From Warburgia ugandensis (taxonomy: Eukaryota; Streptophyta; Magnoliopsida; Canellales; Canellaceae): DNA of 64,000 bases. This document shows, in pieces, positions 1 through 12,890 of the stretch. Position numbers and translations under genes: made by a program. Position 1 is the first letter of the stretch, and each line of letters opens with the position of its first letter. The notes beneath the pieces are model-generated. The model searched no databases. It was not told where the DNA came from and was given only the letters and a program-made list of their open reading frames with translations. The stretch is taken from assembly GCA_035236585.1 (NCBI GenBank), contig CP141132.1:41667880-41731879 (forward strand). The letters run 5' to 3'.

Positions 1-103
1 CACGGGAATAATTGAAAGTAAGATAGTTCTTAAGAGTACTTCTAATCCATATATCAATTGTGTATATTTGGTTACAAGTGATAGGAAACCCTTATAAGAG
101 GTC

Positions 104-108
<5 letters not shown>

Positions 109-180
<72 letters not shown>
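109..180. repeat. (CA)n microsatellite, about 36 units
   Basis: An uninterrupted CA run of about 72 bp inside LTR H. The 3' LTR of the same element lacks it, so it expanded after insertion or was lost from the other copy. Confidence 0.97.
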
Positions 181-183
<3 letters not shown>

Positions 184-344
184 TCACATGAGATAGTTTG
201 ACCTTCTCTTATGTTTCATTATGATCATGATTTCATATTAAATGTATGTTTGGCATGTATTTACATACACTGTGATTTAAGGAATATGTTCTGGTATGAA
301 TGCCTCATGAATGTTTTTACATGAATGATTTGATTTGAGATTTG

Positions 345-550
345 GTTTTTAGCATAGATTTAGCAACAGTGAGCTAATATGTTCAAATATATATTTGGCA
401 TGGATTTGCTTGTGGTGAGCTGATATGCTCTTATATGGATTTGGCATGGATTTGTTGTGGTGAGATGATATTCTTTGAAATGGATTTGGCATGGATTTGC
501 CTGTGGTGAGCTAATATGCTCTAAATTGATGAGGCATTGATTTTCCTATG
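345..550 (+). repeat. Minisatellite, period about 46 bp, within LTR H
   Basis: Four to five imperfect units carry the core atttggcatggatttg followed by gtggtgagctgatatgctc. Units start near 345, 395, 441, 487 and 533. The matching position in the 3' LTR (about 7878-7910) has only one degenerate unit, so copy number differs between the two LTRs of one element. Confidence 0.85.
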
Positions 551-1001
551 ATGGAATCAAAAAGTGATTCAATTTTTTTATTGTTTTATCCCAAATTTGT
601 GCATATTGATAGCATGTGTTATCCTTCATATGGACATCTTGTGATTTTACATGTATTGATGTCATACATGGAAAGATTAAATCTTGGATTAGATTTCTAT
701 TATGCTAATTGCATTACATATGATTATAGCAGGCTCTAAATAATTATGAGCTGTTAGAGTTTGAGATGATTTGACAAAGACATATCTACATCATGAGTTG
801 ATATATGATGAAATGTTATGATATGAAATTACTTGAAATGAATTGAGATGTATGTGATATGAATATCATCATATTCTTACAACTGTATGACTGTATAATG
901 TTCCTTACAACAGGTTTATAAATGGTTTAGAATTCCATTGTATTTGGCTTTTTGCATATTGCTAAACTAGATGCTCAAACACCTACCAAGCACAGGCTTG
1001 C

Positions 1002-1032
1002 TGAGACATTGTAATTTATTTACAATGTCTCA
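1002..1032. promoter_or_regulatory. Conserved LTR inverted repeat, copy 1 (13-bp stem)
   Basis: A perfect stem (TGAGACATTGTAA with its complement, loop tttat) lies about 510-540 bp before the LTR 3' end. It follows the conserved leader acctaccaagcacaggcttgc. The same device recurs at a similar distance in the other long LTRs of this window. Function unknown; an RNA structure in the leader or 3' UTR, or a DNA palindrome bound by a protein, are both possible. Confidence 0.8.
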
Positions 1033-1540
1033 TGTTTTGAAGAAAGTGAATTGAAAGGTAAATAACTAAAGGTAGATAGAATCATGGATGAGGACAATAA
1101 TAGTTGAGACTGTGCTACCAATGTAAGTAGATGACTTGTGTTTTATTTTCTTGGACATGTATGTATATATGCATTTATAAAGTTAGATTGCACACTATGA
1201 CTAGAAGTTTTGGGTGATTGTTTTGTGCAAGTACACTATATTTGAATGTTAAATCCAATCAATATGAAATTTTTTGTTTATTAGGTGAATGCATTGCATG
1301 CATTAAATGCACAATGTTAGAAAAACAGAGAAGACTACTGAATTTTTTATAGAAATGAGAATCTCATTTTATCATATAATCCATGTTTTGTAAAGTAGCA
1401 AGGACACTTAGGGTTTTTCGTAAAGTCTTTTCACAACAAAATGTTTTTGTTGCTTGTTTTTTAAAAGAAATTTTCAACTAGAGGCCTCACTTTTCCAAAA
1501 GAATTTTTAAAAAAGTGTTATAAAAACATAGGTCATCATA

Positions 1541-2218
1541 GTTGGTATCAAAGCCTAGTTAATCCTCTCACAACCAACATGTCTAAAAGTCATATACAGT
1601 TAACATGTGATGTCAGTTGACAAGTTACGAGTTACAGAGATATATAGGCAATGTCTACTTAAGAAATAGATGATGCCTATGTAGGTTGGCATGCTTTAAG
1701 AAAATAAGGAAAGGTTAGTCTTTGTATGAGTTAGAGTATTCTCATGAGATTAGTATAGTTCTTAGAGAAAAGAACTACAGTTTAAGACTATACAAATTGT
1801 ATTTTTAACTGAGAACTTAGATTCTTGAATGATTTGGAGACATTATCTATATGAGCAAAGATTACACAATAATGTTGATATATTAGTATGTAAATACCAA
1901 ATATCAGAGTGTGCAGGAAAAGTAGTTCTTTATTGCTTCAACCAGACAAAAAAACTACCCTAATAAGCGGTGGAAATGTTTAGAGTTTGAAGTTAGGAAT
2001 TAGGTAATTCTTGAGGATTTTTATTAGTTTAAAGGAATTATGAGAACTTGAATCCACAATGGGATGACACGATATAGAATTGTTCATTTCATCACATTGA
2101 TTGACTCTAGAATTAGTGGCATGATTAGCATATCTTGTGAGATGGAGATGTTTTAAAATCATTTAAAGATAACATGGAAAGAATTTCGAGAAACAAAAAT
2201 TCTATAAGGAGGGAAGAA
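1541..2218 (+). mobile_element. Non-coding interior of element H with PBS and PPT
   Basis: The whole region between the two LTRs is only 678 bp. It opens with a primer-binding site like the 3' end of initiator-Met tRNA (TTGGTATCAAAGCC at 1542-1555) and closes with a polypurine tract (AAGGAGGGAAGAA, 2206-2218). The sequence before the tract (atttcgagaaacaaaaattct) resembles the block before the 3' LTR of Tekay/Del chromoviruses. There is no gag or pol. Element H is therefore a deletion derivative that would have needed proteins from a relative. Confidence 0.8.
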
Positions 2219-4253
2219 TGTAATGACTCTCAATTTTGAGTCATTTTCTGTGTATTATATTATATTTTAATTGAAATAAAATTAGGGATTGAATTTCGTG
2301 AAAATCAAATTCTATGGAAGTGACCCCTTTAAAAACTCAAAATTTGGATTTAAGACTATAAAAAATGGAATGTACATGTTGATATGATTCCAACAACACT
2401 AATTTCATAGGAAACAGAGATTTGGACTGAAAATCGTAAAATTTTTACTAATTTGGGACAGGGTCAAAATTGATAATGTCACCCCTCCTATTTTTTGTTT
2501 TGTGGATTGTAGATATTGCGACACATGAGGAGCGGAAGCCACACAAACCATCAACTACCACATGTTGGCCTGGTCCCCCATGTGATGGGTTGCAGTAGCC
2601 AAGAATGGGACAAAACAAAGGGGGAATTGTCGAAAGGAGGAAAACCCCAACGATTTGCCTGCCTTGTTCAGACCCCCACAACCGAATAGACTAGAAACCT
2701 TCTCTCCAGTGACACACCATACGTGAAGCCCATCTCCCCCTATTTTCTTTCTCCTTTGATGAGATTGGGCAGAACCATCTCTCCCCCATTTGGTTTTTTC
2801 CAAACCAGCATCTGGTTTCTCTCTTGTGGCATGCCACACACAAAGCTTGTTCTCCCTTTGTCACTCAATTTTGGTCCTAGCAGCAACTTGTACAGAGTTG
2901 TCGGCCACTGCTTGAACCCTATCTCTATTTTCTCTCTCCCCTCTTTCTCTATTTCCCATGGTTGACCGACGTTGCCTATGGGCAATGCTCCACGACTAGA
3001 AACCCTTGTTTTTCTTTTCTCCCTTCTCCCCTACCTATCTCCTCTCTCTTTAGTAAAGCCTGACCCACTTGAGTCAATTGACCACACCACCTATCTTTCC
3101 CCCACATGTTTTCGCCTGACACAGTCTGAATTGCCCAACTGATCGACACATCCAAACTCCTTTCCCCCCCATTGTCTTCCTATTCCCTATTAGGTTCAGG
3201 CTGTGACCAAACTAACAGCCACAGTTGGCCATCATCTTCTCTTCCCTTGCATTCCATTTCCTCTAATGAGTTAGGGTAGGCTGATTGGCCAAGTCAACTC
3301 ACTCAACTCATTTTGGGGAGCTGAGTTGACATAATGGTCCAACTACCCCTTAAGCTTTGATCCCTTGTTTTGGCAAATACAAGAAGGTTCTTGGAGATTC
3401 GAGATACCTCTCGCGATCCTTGTTATGCAAAAGAACAATACTCATCTTTCCATTCATTGATCCAAGTAAACTGATTGTTGATCTTGATCAGACCTTTGAT
3501 TGGATGTCAGACCATCTGATCTATGATTATCTAACCTTACTTTTTGATATGAATAGTTCATTGTGATCCTCATGATGCTTAGGTAAAGATCCATATGATA
3601 TATCTTGGATTTGGAGCATTTTGAGGAGATCTAGCCGATCTTGATCAATGACTGAGATCAATCGAGGTATATAAGTATGAAATTGGATCAAATTAGACAA
3701 TTTATACTATTCAAATGGTTCATTGAGTTTGTTTTATTTGAGCTACTGATTTATTCTTCAATTTGGTATGATCAGGTGGACAATTGTGGCTAGATTACTA
3801 TGGATAGTTTAGATTGGGTACCTTCAAGACAATCTAACAACACAAGCAGTAGAATATCCTTTAGATTGACCAATGCGAGGTAGGATTATTATCCTAACCA
3901 CTTAATTTCCTTGATTTTGATGTAATTAGCTAAAATCATGTATGATCTACATATAAATGTACCTGATTAGTTGGTTAAATGAGAAATTAATTGAAATTGA
4001 CATGGAATGAGTATGATCCCCTTAGGAATATGTTATGATATGATCAAGGAATGAAATGGATAGTTATTGGTGCTCCCGATTTATCATGATTTAGATTATT
4101 AGTTAACTAGGGTGGGTCCTAGCTTGAGATCTCATGGTTGTGAACCATTGGACTGTATTGAAAAACAATATATTAAGATATGAAAATATAATGTTTGCTT
4201 TATAGAAAAGAATCCAACTTAAATAACTTATATTCTAAGTGAGACCTAGATAT

Positions 4254-7200
4254 TGTAACAACCCCAATTTTTGTAAATTGATTGAGAAAATCAATTTAGT
4301 TTGAATTTTCAGAAATTCTGGGCTAGAATATTAGGGTTATAAAAAATGCACTTCTTATAGAATTACAATCAAAGTATAAGACAAGTATAATTAAAAACAT
4401 ACTCAGCAAACCCTTCAGAATGACTGTAAGCATGACTAATTCTGAATTCGGATGAAAATCCTTATTTTTCTACATTTTTTTGAATAAAAGCGTAAAATGG
4501 TAATTTTACCCATATCCAAAAACTAATACCTCAATATTCATGATGTACTCAGAAATACAAATCCAACTCCACTAAGTACACTAAATTCTGAGTTCGAGAG
4601 AATAAAATGGATTTTTCTCCAAAAAAGGGCAAAATGGTCTTTTCACACCCCAGTGGGGCCCACAAACGAATCCAACAGCCAGAAAACATGTAATAAGTGG
4701 TCAAACCACTACCATCTACTAGTGAAAAAGGAGGTGGTAGTGGAGGATCCAATGTTAATTAAATATTTAAGAGAATTGAAACATAATAATTACACATAAT
4801 CATGAAAAACACCCAAAATGCTTATAAATACACCCCAAAAAATCCTCCAAAACTGTTCATAAAATTTCCCACGAAATTATCTTGCTTTCCATGTAAAAAC
4901 AAACATAGATCCCTTTCCAAAATTCCAAAACTCCCTTTTCTTTCACTTTCTCTCTCTCCTCTCTCTAGATTGGAATAAGAGACGTAAATTCAATTAGGCA
5001 CTCTGTTCCATATCAAATCTCACAAATCCCATGGTCCAAATTGTCCTAGACTACCTTATCTACAAAACCCCCAAATCAATTTCAAGATCCAACAATGAAA
5101 TCAATAGAAAATCACAGAACAAGGAATTATTGGGCTATATTATCATCAACGGGTATTTTTCTCAAATTGGGCATCAAATCTATGTTGTTTCTCCAATCAG
5201 GTAGGTGAAACTACTTCCTAAACTTATTGATTATTTTTTTATAAAAATTTTATTTTTCTATAATTTGGTTTGGGTTATAAATTGTAAAAATAAAGGATCA
5301 TATCCTCCAATTCTAGATGATAGAGGACTTAGATGGAAAATCTGATCCATCCAATCGATCCAGAATGGTTCAAAACCCCTAGTTTAGAAATTTCATAGCA
5401 TTTAAGTCCCCCAATTATAGTGGAATTTATTGGATGTACCAAATGGACTGTCCGATCTCCCAATCAGATCCGATTTCCAAAACATAGCATGGAAACACGC
5501 CGTTCGATGGTGTTTTCATGCACATAGCACGCATGTGATGTCGTCACAGCGGGACGACCACGCGAAAGCATCGGTCTCGGGCGCTGCAGGTCACGCCAAC
5601 ATCCCGATGACAAGCACGCGCACAACCAAAGCTCGAAAATTGTCCGCTTGACTACCACCCAACTAATTTGTTTCGCCCGGCCCATTCCACCCGAATGAAT
5701 CTGGGCCGTCCGTTTCGATGGGCCCAGATCAAATTGGACCCTAGAATGATTGTGAACTTCAAATCTCAATTAAGGAGTCATCTGAACTCCAGATTGAGAT
5801 CGGATAGAAGCTATGGAAATCTTATTTCATCTATTTTCTTCTGAAATCATAAAATATAGAAAATTCCTTATGAAACTTTCTATATCTATGAAATAAATTT
5901 CCAACCTTCAAGATCTTTGAGATCTGAGATGATCATATCTTGGGGATCTATTTTGATGATGATATAATATTGAAATTAAGTAATATCCACTATTTATTTT
6001 TATAGATCTAGCATAAAATGAGGGATCTACCCTTTATGGTAGAAAAACTCTAAGTATGCAAAGGGACCCACTTGATCAATAAGATCAAGTGTGATCAGAC
6101 CTTTGGGATGGATTGAATGAGGGATAATATGATGTAATCCATGGAGATTATGGATTAATTATGATAAAACAAAGAAATATGATCTTTGGACCTTAATGAA
6201 GTAAAAACCCTAAATGTAATTAAAATCCTTGATTAAAAGGAAAAAAATCTAAGATCTAATGGCTGGATCATAAGTAAAGGTTTCTAATAATTTTAATCTA
6301 ATTAGTTTTATGTCTTTTATTTGATAATAGTATTGTAAATGTTATTCATATTATAAAGCATGATAGTTCTTAGATTTTAGCATGATATCTGATTAGATTA
6401 TTATATTAGGTTGATAGATTTAATTGTATTAGGGCCTTGTTAGTTTACATTTGAAGTTTAAGCATGATTCCATTAAATTAGTAGCAAAATTTAATGTAAT
6501 TTATAACTTAGGGGCATGCTAGTTTAAGAATAGTTTCATTTCATTAAGCTAAGTTACATAGGAAGCATGTTAATGCAAAATGTTATGTAGTTTTATGCGT
6601 TAAAGTTCATTTAGGGTTAAATTTTATTAATAGATTTAATTGTTAAAGTAGTTATGAGATAAAGAGCATAAAACACCAAAAATGGAATCTAATGAGAAAG
6701 TAAAGTTTCTTGGACAATTGAGATGAATTATTGGACTTGGACTTAATTAGTAAGGGCTAGATGATAGAAGATCTAGGCCCTTGATCTTTATCAACAAGTA
6801 TAGATTGTTGATCAAAGAATCTATGAAAGATCAAGATCAAATAGATGCATACACAAAGACTTAGAATAGAAAATACTTAGATCTAAAAAGTTAGAAGATC
6901 ATTCTAACCATCAGATCTATTGATCAATAGAATAAACATTATCTGAGGAAGATAGATCATGATAGGACACAAGGTCTAGATCCTTTATATCAAAGGATAA
7001 GATTAGACAAAGAATATAGATAGGATAAAAAATATAAGATTATTCAGACTGTATATATATTAATGGTATGTATGGATTTACAGATTACATACATCAGTCA
7101 GGATCATGAAAAATATGAAGAGATGGATCACTACTTGAAGATAAGAGAATTTTATGAATGCATCTACATGAGAAGTACATGTTGTATACATGATCTTATG

Positions 7201-7300
7201 TCTGAAAATGTTGACAAGTATAATGTAAATACTTGTATTAAACCCATTGAAAACCCTTATGATCCAACCAAAACACTTGTGGGTTGCCGATGAGGGTAGG
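4254..7300 (+). mobile_element. LTR A1, nested copy, 3' part uncertain
   Basis: Starts TGTAACAACCCC and runs parallel to solo LTR A2 at 46087: shared blocks include ggctagaatattagggtta, the run ccttcagaat..ctgtaagcatgac and tctgaattcgga, then aaatccaactccactaagtacac and gggcaaaatggtcttttcac. Similarity fades after about 6.4 kb and no clean GGTCATCACA end is visible, so the 3' part is deleted or diverged. A CpG-rich patch lies at 5480-5720. Confidence 0.65.
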
Positions 7301-7499
7301 TGTATGTAGCACTGGCAGGCTTCTAGGTGAAATTAAGATTGCTATGTTTTTCAATATATATGTATATATATGAATCTCAATTTTTATAACGAGTTTCTTT
7401 AAGATTATGCAATGAATGAAGTAAATATGTATGTTCTATTTGAATTATGATTAAACTCCTCATGTATAAGCTCATGTTCCTTATCATGAGTCATGCATG

Positions 7500-7760
7500 A
7501 AAAGTTAAAGATTATGGTGCATAGGTAAGATGAGACGACTCGTAAGAGTTGAAGATTGCCGTACCCAAGTAATATGAAATGGCTCGTAAGAGTTGAAGAC
7601 TTTGAACTACAAATAAGATGATATGATTCATAAGAGTTGAAGATTGTGGTGCACAGTTAAGAAACAACGACTCTTAAGAGTTGAAGACTATGACACCCAG
7701 GTGATACGAAACGAAAACTATTTGTGAGAGTTATAAGACTATGGATCATAGGTAAGACTA
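7500..7760 (+). repeat. Minisatellite, period about 44 bp
   Basis: Four to five units carry the core actcgtaagagttgaagac, with cores at about 7541, 7584, 7628, 7672 and 7722. It lies in the 3' LTR of element H or at the decayed right edge of LTR A1. Its unit is unlike the 46-bp unit at 345-550. Confidence 0.8.
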
Positions 7761-8359
7761 GAAAATCCATAAGCATTGCAATGATGTGAATTAAGTAATT
7801 CTTAAGGATAATTGAAAGTCAGATAGTTCTTGAGAGTACTTCTGACCCATATATGAACTGTTTTCTTTTGGTTACTTGTGCATTGATGTGGCATTGATTT
7901 GCTTGTGATTCAATCGAAAAGTGATTCAATTGTTTTATTCTTTTATCATAAACTTGTGCATACTAACAGCATGTATTATCCATCATATAGATATCTTGTG
8001 ATTTTACATGTACTGATGTCATACATGGAAAGATTAAATCGTAGATGGGATGTTTGTTATGCTAATTGTATTGCATATGATAATAATAGGCACTAAGTAG
8101 AATATAAGCTGTTAGAGTTTGAGATGATTTAACATATATTTGTCTACATCATGAGTTGACATCTAATGAAATGATATGATATGAAATTAATTGAAATGAA
8201 TTGAGATGTATGCGATATGAATATCATCATATGCTTAAGACTATATGAATGTATAATGTTCCTTAGAAGAAATTTATAAAAGGTTTAGAATTCCACTGTA
8301 TTTGGTTTTTTGTATATTGGCAAACTAGATGCTCAAACACCTACCAAGCACAGGCTTAT

Positions 8360-8391
8360 TGAGACATTGTAATTTATTTATAGCATCTCAG
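8360..8391. promoter_or_regulatory. Conserved LTR inverted repeat, copy 2 (decayed)
   Basis: Same leader (acctaccaagcacaggctt) and left arm as copy 1, but the right arm carries substitutions that break or weaken about four pairs. It lies about 515-545 bp before the LTR 3' end. Confidence 0.7.
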
Positions 8392-8905
8392 GTTTTGAAG
8401 AAAGTGAATTGAAGGATAAATAACTAAAGGTAGATGGAACCATGGACAAGGACAATAATAGCTTGAGATTGTACTGCCAATGTAAGTAGATGACTTGTGT
8501 TTTATTTTCCTAGACATGTACGTATATATGCATTGGTACAGTTGGACTATGAGCTGTGACTTGAAGCCTTGGGTGATTGTTTTGCGTAAGTACACTACCT
8601 CTAAATGTTTAAATCTAAAAAATATTAAAAGTTGCGTTTATCAGGCGATCACATCACATGCATTAAATGCACAATGTCAAAAAAATAGGAGACTTTACCA
8701 GATTTTCAATAGAAATGAGTATCTCATTTTATCATATAATCCATGTTTTGTAAAGTATCAAGAGCAGTCAGGATTTTTTGTGAAGTCTTTTCATAGTAAT
8801 ATGTTTCTGTTGTTTGCTCTTTGAAAGAAATTTTCAATTAGAGGTGTCACTTTTTGAAAAGAAGTTTTAGAAAGTCATTAAAAAAAAAAACCCTCAGTGG
8901 TCATA

Positions 8906-10944
8906 GAGGTTTTCCATTAAATCAGTTGAAACAACTATTAAACACCATTTAAAGATTCTAACAATGGTGAAGCTTTAACAATTAGGTGTGAATTTTATAG
9001 TCATGATCCTGAACAATCAGTGATGACCCATCTCTAGTCTCTTTACTTGGGAATGAACCAATGAGGTTTTTGTTGAGATTTGTATGGAAAAAGGGTGGAA
9101 TAGCCACTGTGAATCCATTCCAACAATAACCCATTTTTTTATGACTGTGACTGCCTTCTCTGATAATGATGACCACATAAAACACATTATCAACAATCGT
9201 AGATGATGAATCGAAGTCGGATTTTGAAGTATGGCCAATTTTCCTACATTATGAAGAACACATCTCTAGCCATCTTCTCTTGTAAAATCAATGACTTTCG
9301 ATGACCATTTGGTGATGAAGGAGCTTCCTTTCCCCAATTTGCTCATTGGAGTTAGCAGAAACCAAATTTGAGCTTCTATCTACTCTCAATTTTGATTTTT
9401 CAACCATATCATAGTTGTTTTTGCCAATCCTTGGCTGGAAAAGGTTTATCAGAGCTGTGCACTCACTGATCGACTATTGAAAGTATAGATTAGTGAGCAT
9501 TTGACCCTTTTTTCTACCTGATTTTTTATTAGAGGCCAAACATCCACATCCACTAATTCCATCCCTTTATTTCTCTATCTTGATAGTTGATTAGAAGCCA
9601 ACTGGGTAGATTCAAGATCTGGCAATCAGTAACGAAAGTAGGTCTACGTTCCGATGACCCTTCTACATTTTTCTCATCGATTGTAGTAAAGGAACTAGAT
9701 TGGACGGCCAATCAATAGTCAAAAGCATTGATCCATGAATTTGACCATCCTATCTCTTAGATTTGTTATGATATGGGGTGGGAACAATGGATCATGGTTT
9801 TTTTATCATTCAATCTAAATTTATTTTTGTCGATCTATGATAAAAAAATAGATCCGTGATTATTTCTCTCCTTCTTAGATTAATTGTCAATCTATGTCAG
9901 GAGCTCAGATCATTGATTCAAGTTTGTTGATCAATGTTATGATTGATTGGTGACTACTATTGGAAATTTGAATTGTTGAATCACATGTAGGTGATTCCAA
10001 AACAACTAAGTTTTCAATTAATTGGATTTATATTTGAATGTGATATGCTATGTGGGTTGGGATTTACATATGAATGTGATGCATTATATGGGTTATGATT
10101 CAGAATTGGATGTGATATGCTATATGGTTTGTAATTTATATTTGGATGTGATGTGCCATATAGGTTGTGATTTAATATAGATGTGATGCATTTTATGAGT
10201 TTTGAATTCTATATCTTGGTTTGATACATGATTTCTATGTTGATGTGCAATGTAGTTTGATGTGCCTAGTTGATTTTCAATATTTGTTTTGGATGTATTA
10301 TGTAGGTTTTGATTTTATATATGGTTTTGATCATGATTTTAATTTTCAGGGCACGACCTATGGGTTTGTTGGTTTTTCAACCGATGTAAGGTCATGGTAG
10401 GGAGGAGATGACTTCCAAAATCTTTTTGTGTGCACAACTTGAACAAAGTGTGGAGGATGTTTGCGTTGATTAACTCTATTTATGATTTATGACTTAAAAA
10501 TACAAAAATACCCTTGTTTACTATCTTAACCAACATGGAGCATATTTTCCAAATCAAAACAACCAATTCTTTGGTTTTTCTCTCTTCTAGCAACTTTGTT
10601 CATTTCAAACTCTCAAGCTTACAACCTTACACATTTTGTGTTTCTAGTTTTGTTTGAGTACAAATATGCATGTGCTTTTGATTACTTGATTGGAACATAG
10701 AGGTTATTTGAGGTCAATTTTCATGTTGAGTGGGGTATGTGAAATACCATCATATTTCATGTTTTAGATAGGTAAATGGGGATGGGTGTGGTGGTAGTTG
10801 GCCCCCCACCGTGGAAATGATATTATATGAGATAATCACAACCCATTAGCGAGGCATTTTTGGGTGTGGGAGCCATGGTTACCTTACTTATGAATATCCA
10901 TAGTGCTTGTGAGGTTACATGGGAAGTGTCTCCTAAGTATAGGA
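8906..10944. other. Unassigned AT-rich sequence, no gene seen
   Basis: No reading frame with recognisable protein similarity. It looks like degenerate repeat DNA between element H and LTR I. The only clear structure is the minisatellite at 10022-10215. Confidence 0.5.
10022..10215 (+). repeat. Minisatellite, period about 36 bp
   Basis: Five imperfect units of the form gatttatatttgaatgtgatatgctatatgggttg occur in tandem, with starts near 10023, 10061, 10098, 10133 and 10169. They differ from the minisatellites in the other LTRs of the window. Confidence 0.8.
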
Positions 10945-12239
10945 TGTACAACCCTATTTTTCTAGATAAATATTTAATTTTACAATATTTGACCAATAGA
11001 AGCTAGTTGGTTGTACTTGTTATAGAGTTGAATGTTAAGACTTTGTGTTCAAGTCACCAAATATCATAAAATTAACATTTTGAAGCAAAATCCAAATATA
11101 AAAGTCAAACTTAATCCAAAAAAGATAATCTCACTAACTTGGAATTTCGGGGAAGTCAAGATGATCTAAGATTTAAAAGATGAGAATTCAAAACAATGGT
11201 CAAGATTGAATGATTTGGAGGGAGACAGAATTTGAATAAATGGCCAAATCATTTTTTAGAGTGGACTAAACATACAATGAAGGAGGAGTCTTGGCTAAGT
11301 TAGGAATCTAGCCAAGACATCCCATACATAAGGAGATGTGTTGGGTTAGTGGGAAAAAAGAGGAATACGTTAAAAATTGTAGGGAGAGAAAGAGAGACAA
11401 ATGTAGGAGATGAGAGAAAGGAAAATGGAAAGAAGGAGAAAGAGAAAAGGAAACAAAGAAGGAGAAATATGAAGGAAGAAGATGGAAAGGTAAAGAAGGA
11501 AGGAGAAAAGGACTAAATGCAGCCTACCCACTGCATGCAAGCAAAGGGGGGATGTCCTACCCACTCCTCTTGAGATTTTGGAGCATAAAACTCAACTGAA
11601 AATACTTAGAATCCAAGCTCTCAAACCAGGAAGCCTAAGGACTGAAAAACAAGGAATGTAGGTTTCTCCTAGGTTAGAACTGTTTATTTTTGTCCGTAAA
11701 TCCTTGTTTCGTTTCAACTCTAAGATTCAATGTTTATTTGACTATTTTGGATCAAATTGGTCTATGTATGGCTACTAGTTTGAATGATTCATTGCTCCTT
11801 GATGTTGGGATGATCCCTAATGTACATCTAGTGATATGTTTACCTTAGTAGTATAGTGAAACTTTTGATGTTCCATGACTTGTTCTCAGAATGACAAAAT
11901 AGGATTAGATGTTCCATTTCTAAGATTTAAACTTTAGCCATGTTTTGTAATTTATATACCCTATGAGATTCTGATTTTGTACTATCTTTTAACAATAGAT
12001 TGACATGCAAAAAAAATAAAAAGAAAAAGGAATTACATCATTGTAAGAGTAGCATTCATGTTGATAGCAGAAAATGTGTTCTACTACCTAAGGAATGTTG
12101 ATGACTGAGTATCAAATTAGGTTTTAAATCCTTCCGAGGATTGAATGTAATGTTTATAACCCACTTTAGTACATTTCATTAAGCATGAAGAACAAGATAT
12201 GAAATCCCTAGATTAATCCCAAACTTAATTAGTTTTTAG

Positions 12240-12890
12240 CAAAAGGAGATTCTAGGGCCACTAGTGCAGAAAACATGCAAGAACACTCACTGGTGTTGGG
12301 CATGTTTTATGACCTTCCTAACCTTTGCTGGATATAAAAGTTTGTACAAAATTCTTTTGATGTAGTAACACAAATTCCTATAAATTTATTTGTTGATTGG
12401 ATGTTTGGAAGGTACTGAAATCCAGTCAAAAGGCTAAGTGCATGTAGGACTATTAGGCAGAAAATATGTAAGCACCCCACTAGTGTTGGGTGTGTTTAAT
12501 GGAATTCCTGACCTCTGTTGGATCTAAAATTCTGTACAAAACTTAGTCATGAGAAATACAAATGAACACAAATTTATTTGACAACTAACTAGAAGCCATT
12601 TAAATTTAGTCAAAAGATTGAAATCATGTAGGATTTTTAGCATGGAAAACCTACTAGCGTTGGACATGTTTTACAATATTCTTGACCTTTGTTAAACCTA
12701 AAAATTTTCTGAGAACTTGGTCACACAATAATAAAAATGTCCATAATTTTATTTAGTAATTGAATTTCTATAAGTTCTCTAAATTTAATAAAACATTTGA
12801 GTTCATGTCAAACTACCCAAGCAGAAAATCTGCTGTGCACCAACTATAGATGAGAGTGTTAAACCATTCTTCTAATTTCTAAGTGAAATA
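12240..12890 (+). repeat. Tandem array, four units of about 180-200 bp
   Basis: Units begin near 12247, 12450, 12630 and 12816. Each has a gcagaaaa-type block, then cactagtgttgggcatgttt, then gacctttgttggat. Spacing is about 203, 180 and 186 bp. The last unit is the most degenerate. Confidence 0.8.

Larger units (their letters stand above)
1..1540 (+). mobile_element. 5' LTR of element H (Tekay/Del-type), left end outside window
   Basis: The right end is fixed by a primer-binding site that follows at once (TTGGTATCAAAGCC at 1542). About 1 kb of this LTR aligns by eye with 7806-8905: both have the same opening block (agatagttctt..gagtacttct), the block around tcatacatggaaagatta, the inverted repeat and the atgcattaaatgcac block. 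That second copy is the 3' LTR of the same element. The LTR ends in GGTCATCATA, a decayed form of the GGTCATCACA-type end seen in other LTRs here. No coding capacity. It holds a CA microsatellite and a 46-bp minisatellite, described separately. Confidence 0.75.
2219..8905 (+). mobile_element. 3' LTR of element H, split by nested LTR A1
   Basis: Starts TGTAATGACTC directly after the polypurine tract. It opens with a small hairpin (AATGACTC 2222-2229, GAGTCATT 2238-2245). 2219-4253 is the LTR's own 5' part, with pyrimidine-rich blocks near 2700-3250. 4254 begins a second LTR (A1). From about 7800 to 8905 the sequence again matches the 5' LTR of element H. The end near 8905 (..GTGGTCATA) is eroded, so it is uncertain by several bases. 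The right limit of A1 inside it is not resolved. Confidence 0.65.

Noticed and set aside
5464-5769. 101-codon minus-strand frame
   Set aside because: Lies in the CpG-rich patch of LTR A1; no similarity and not kept in LTR A2.
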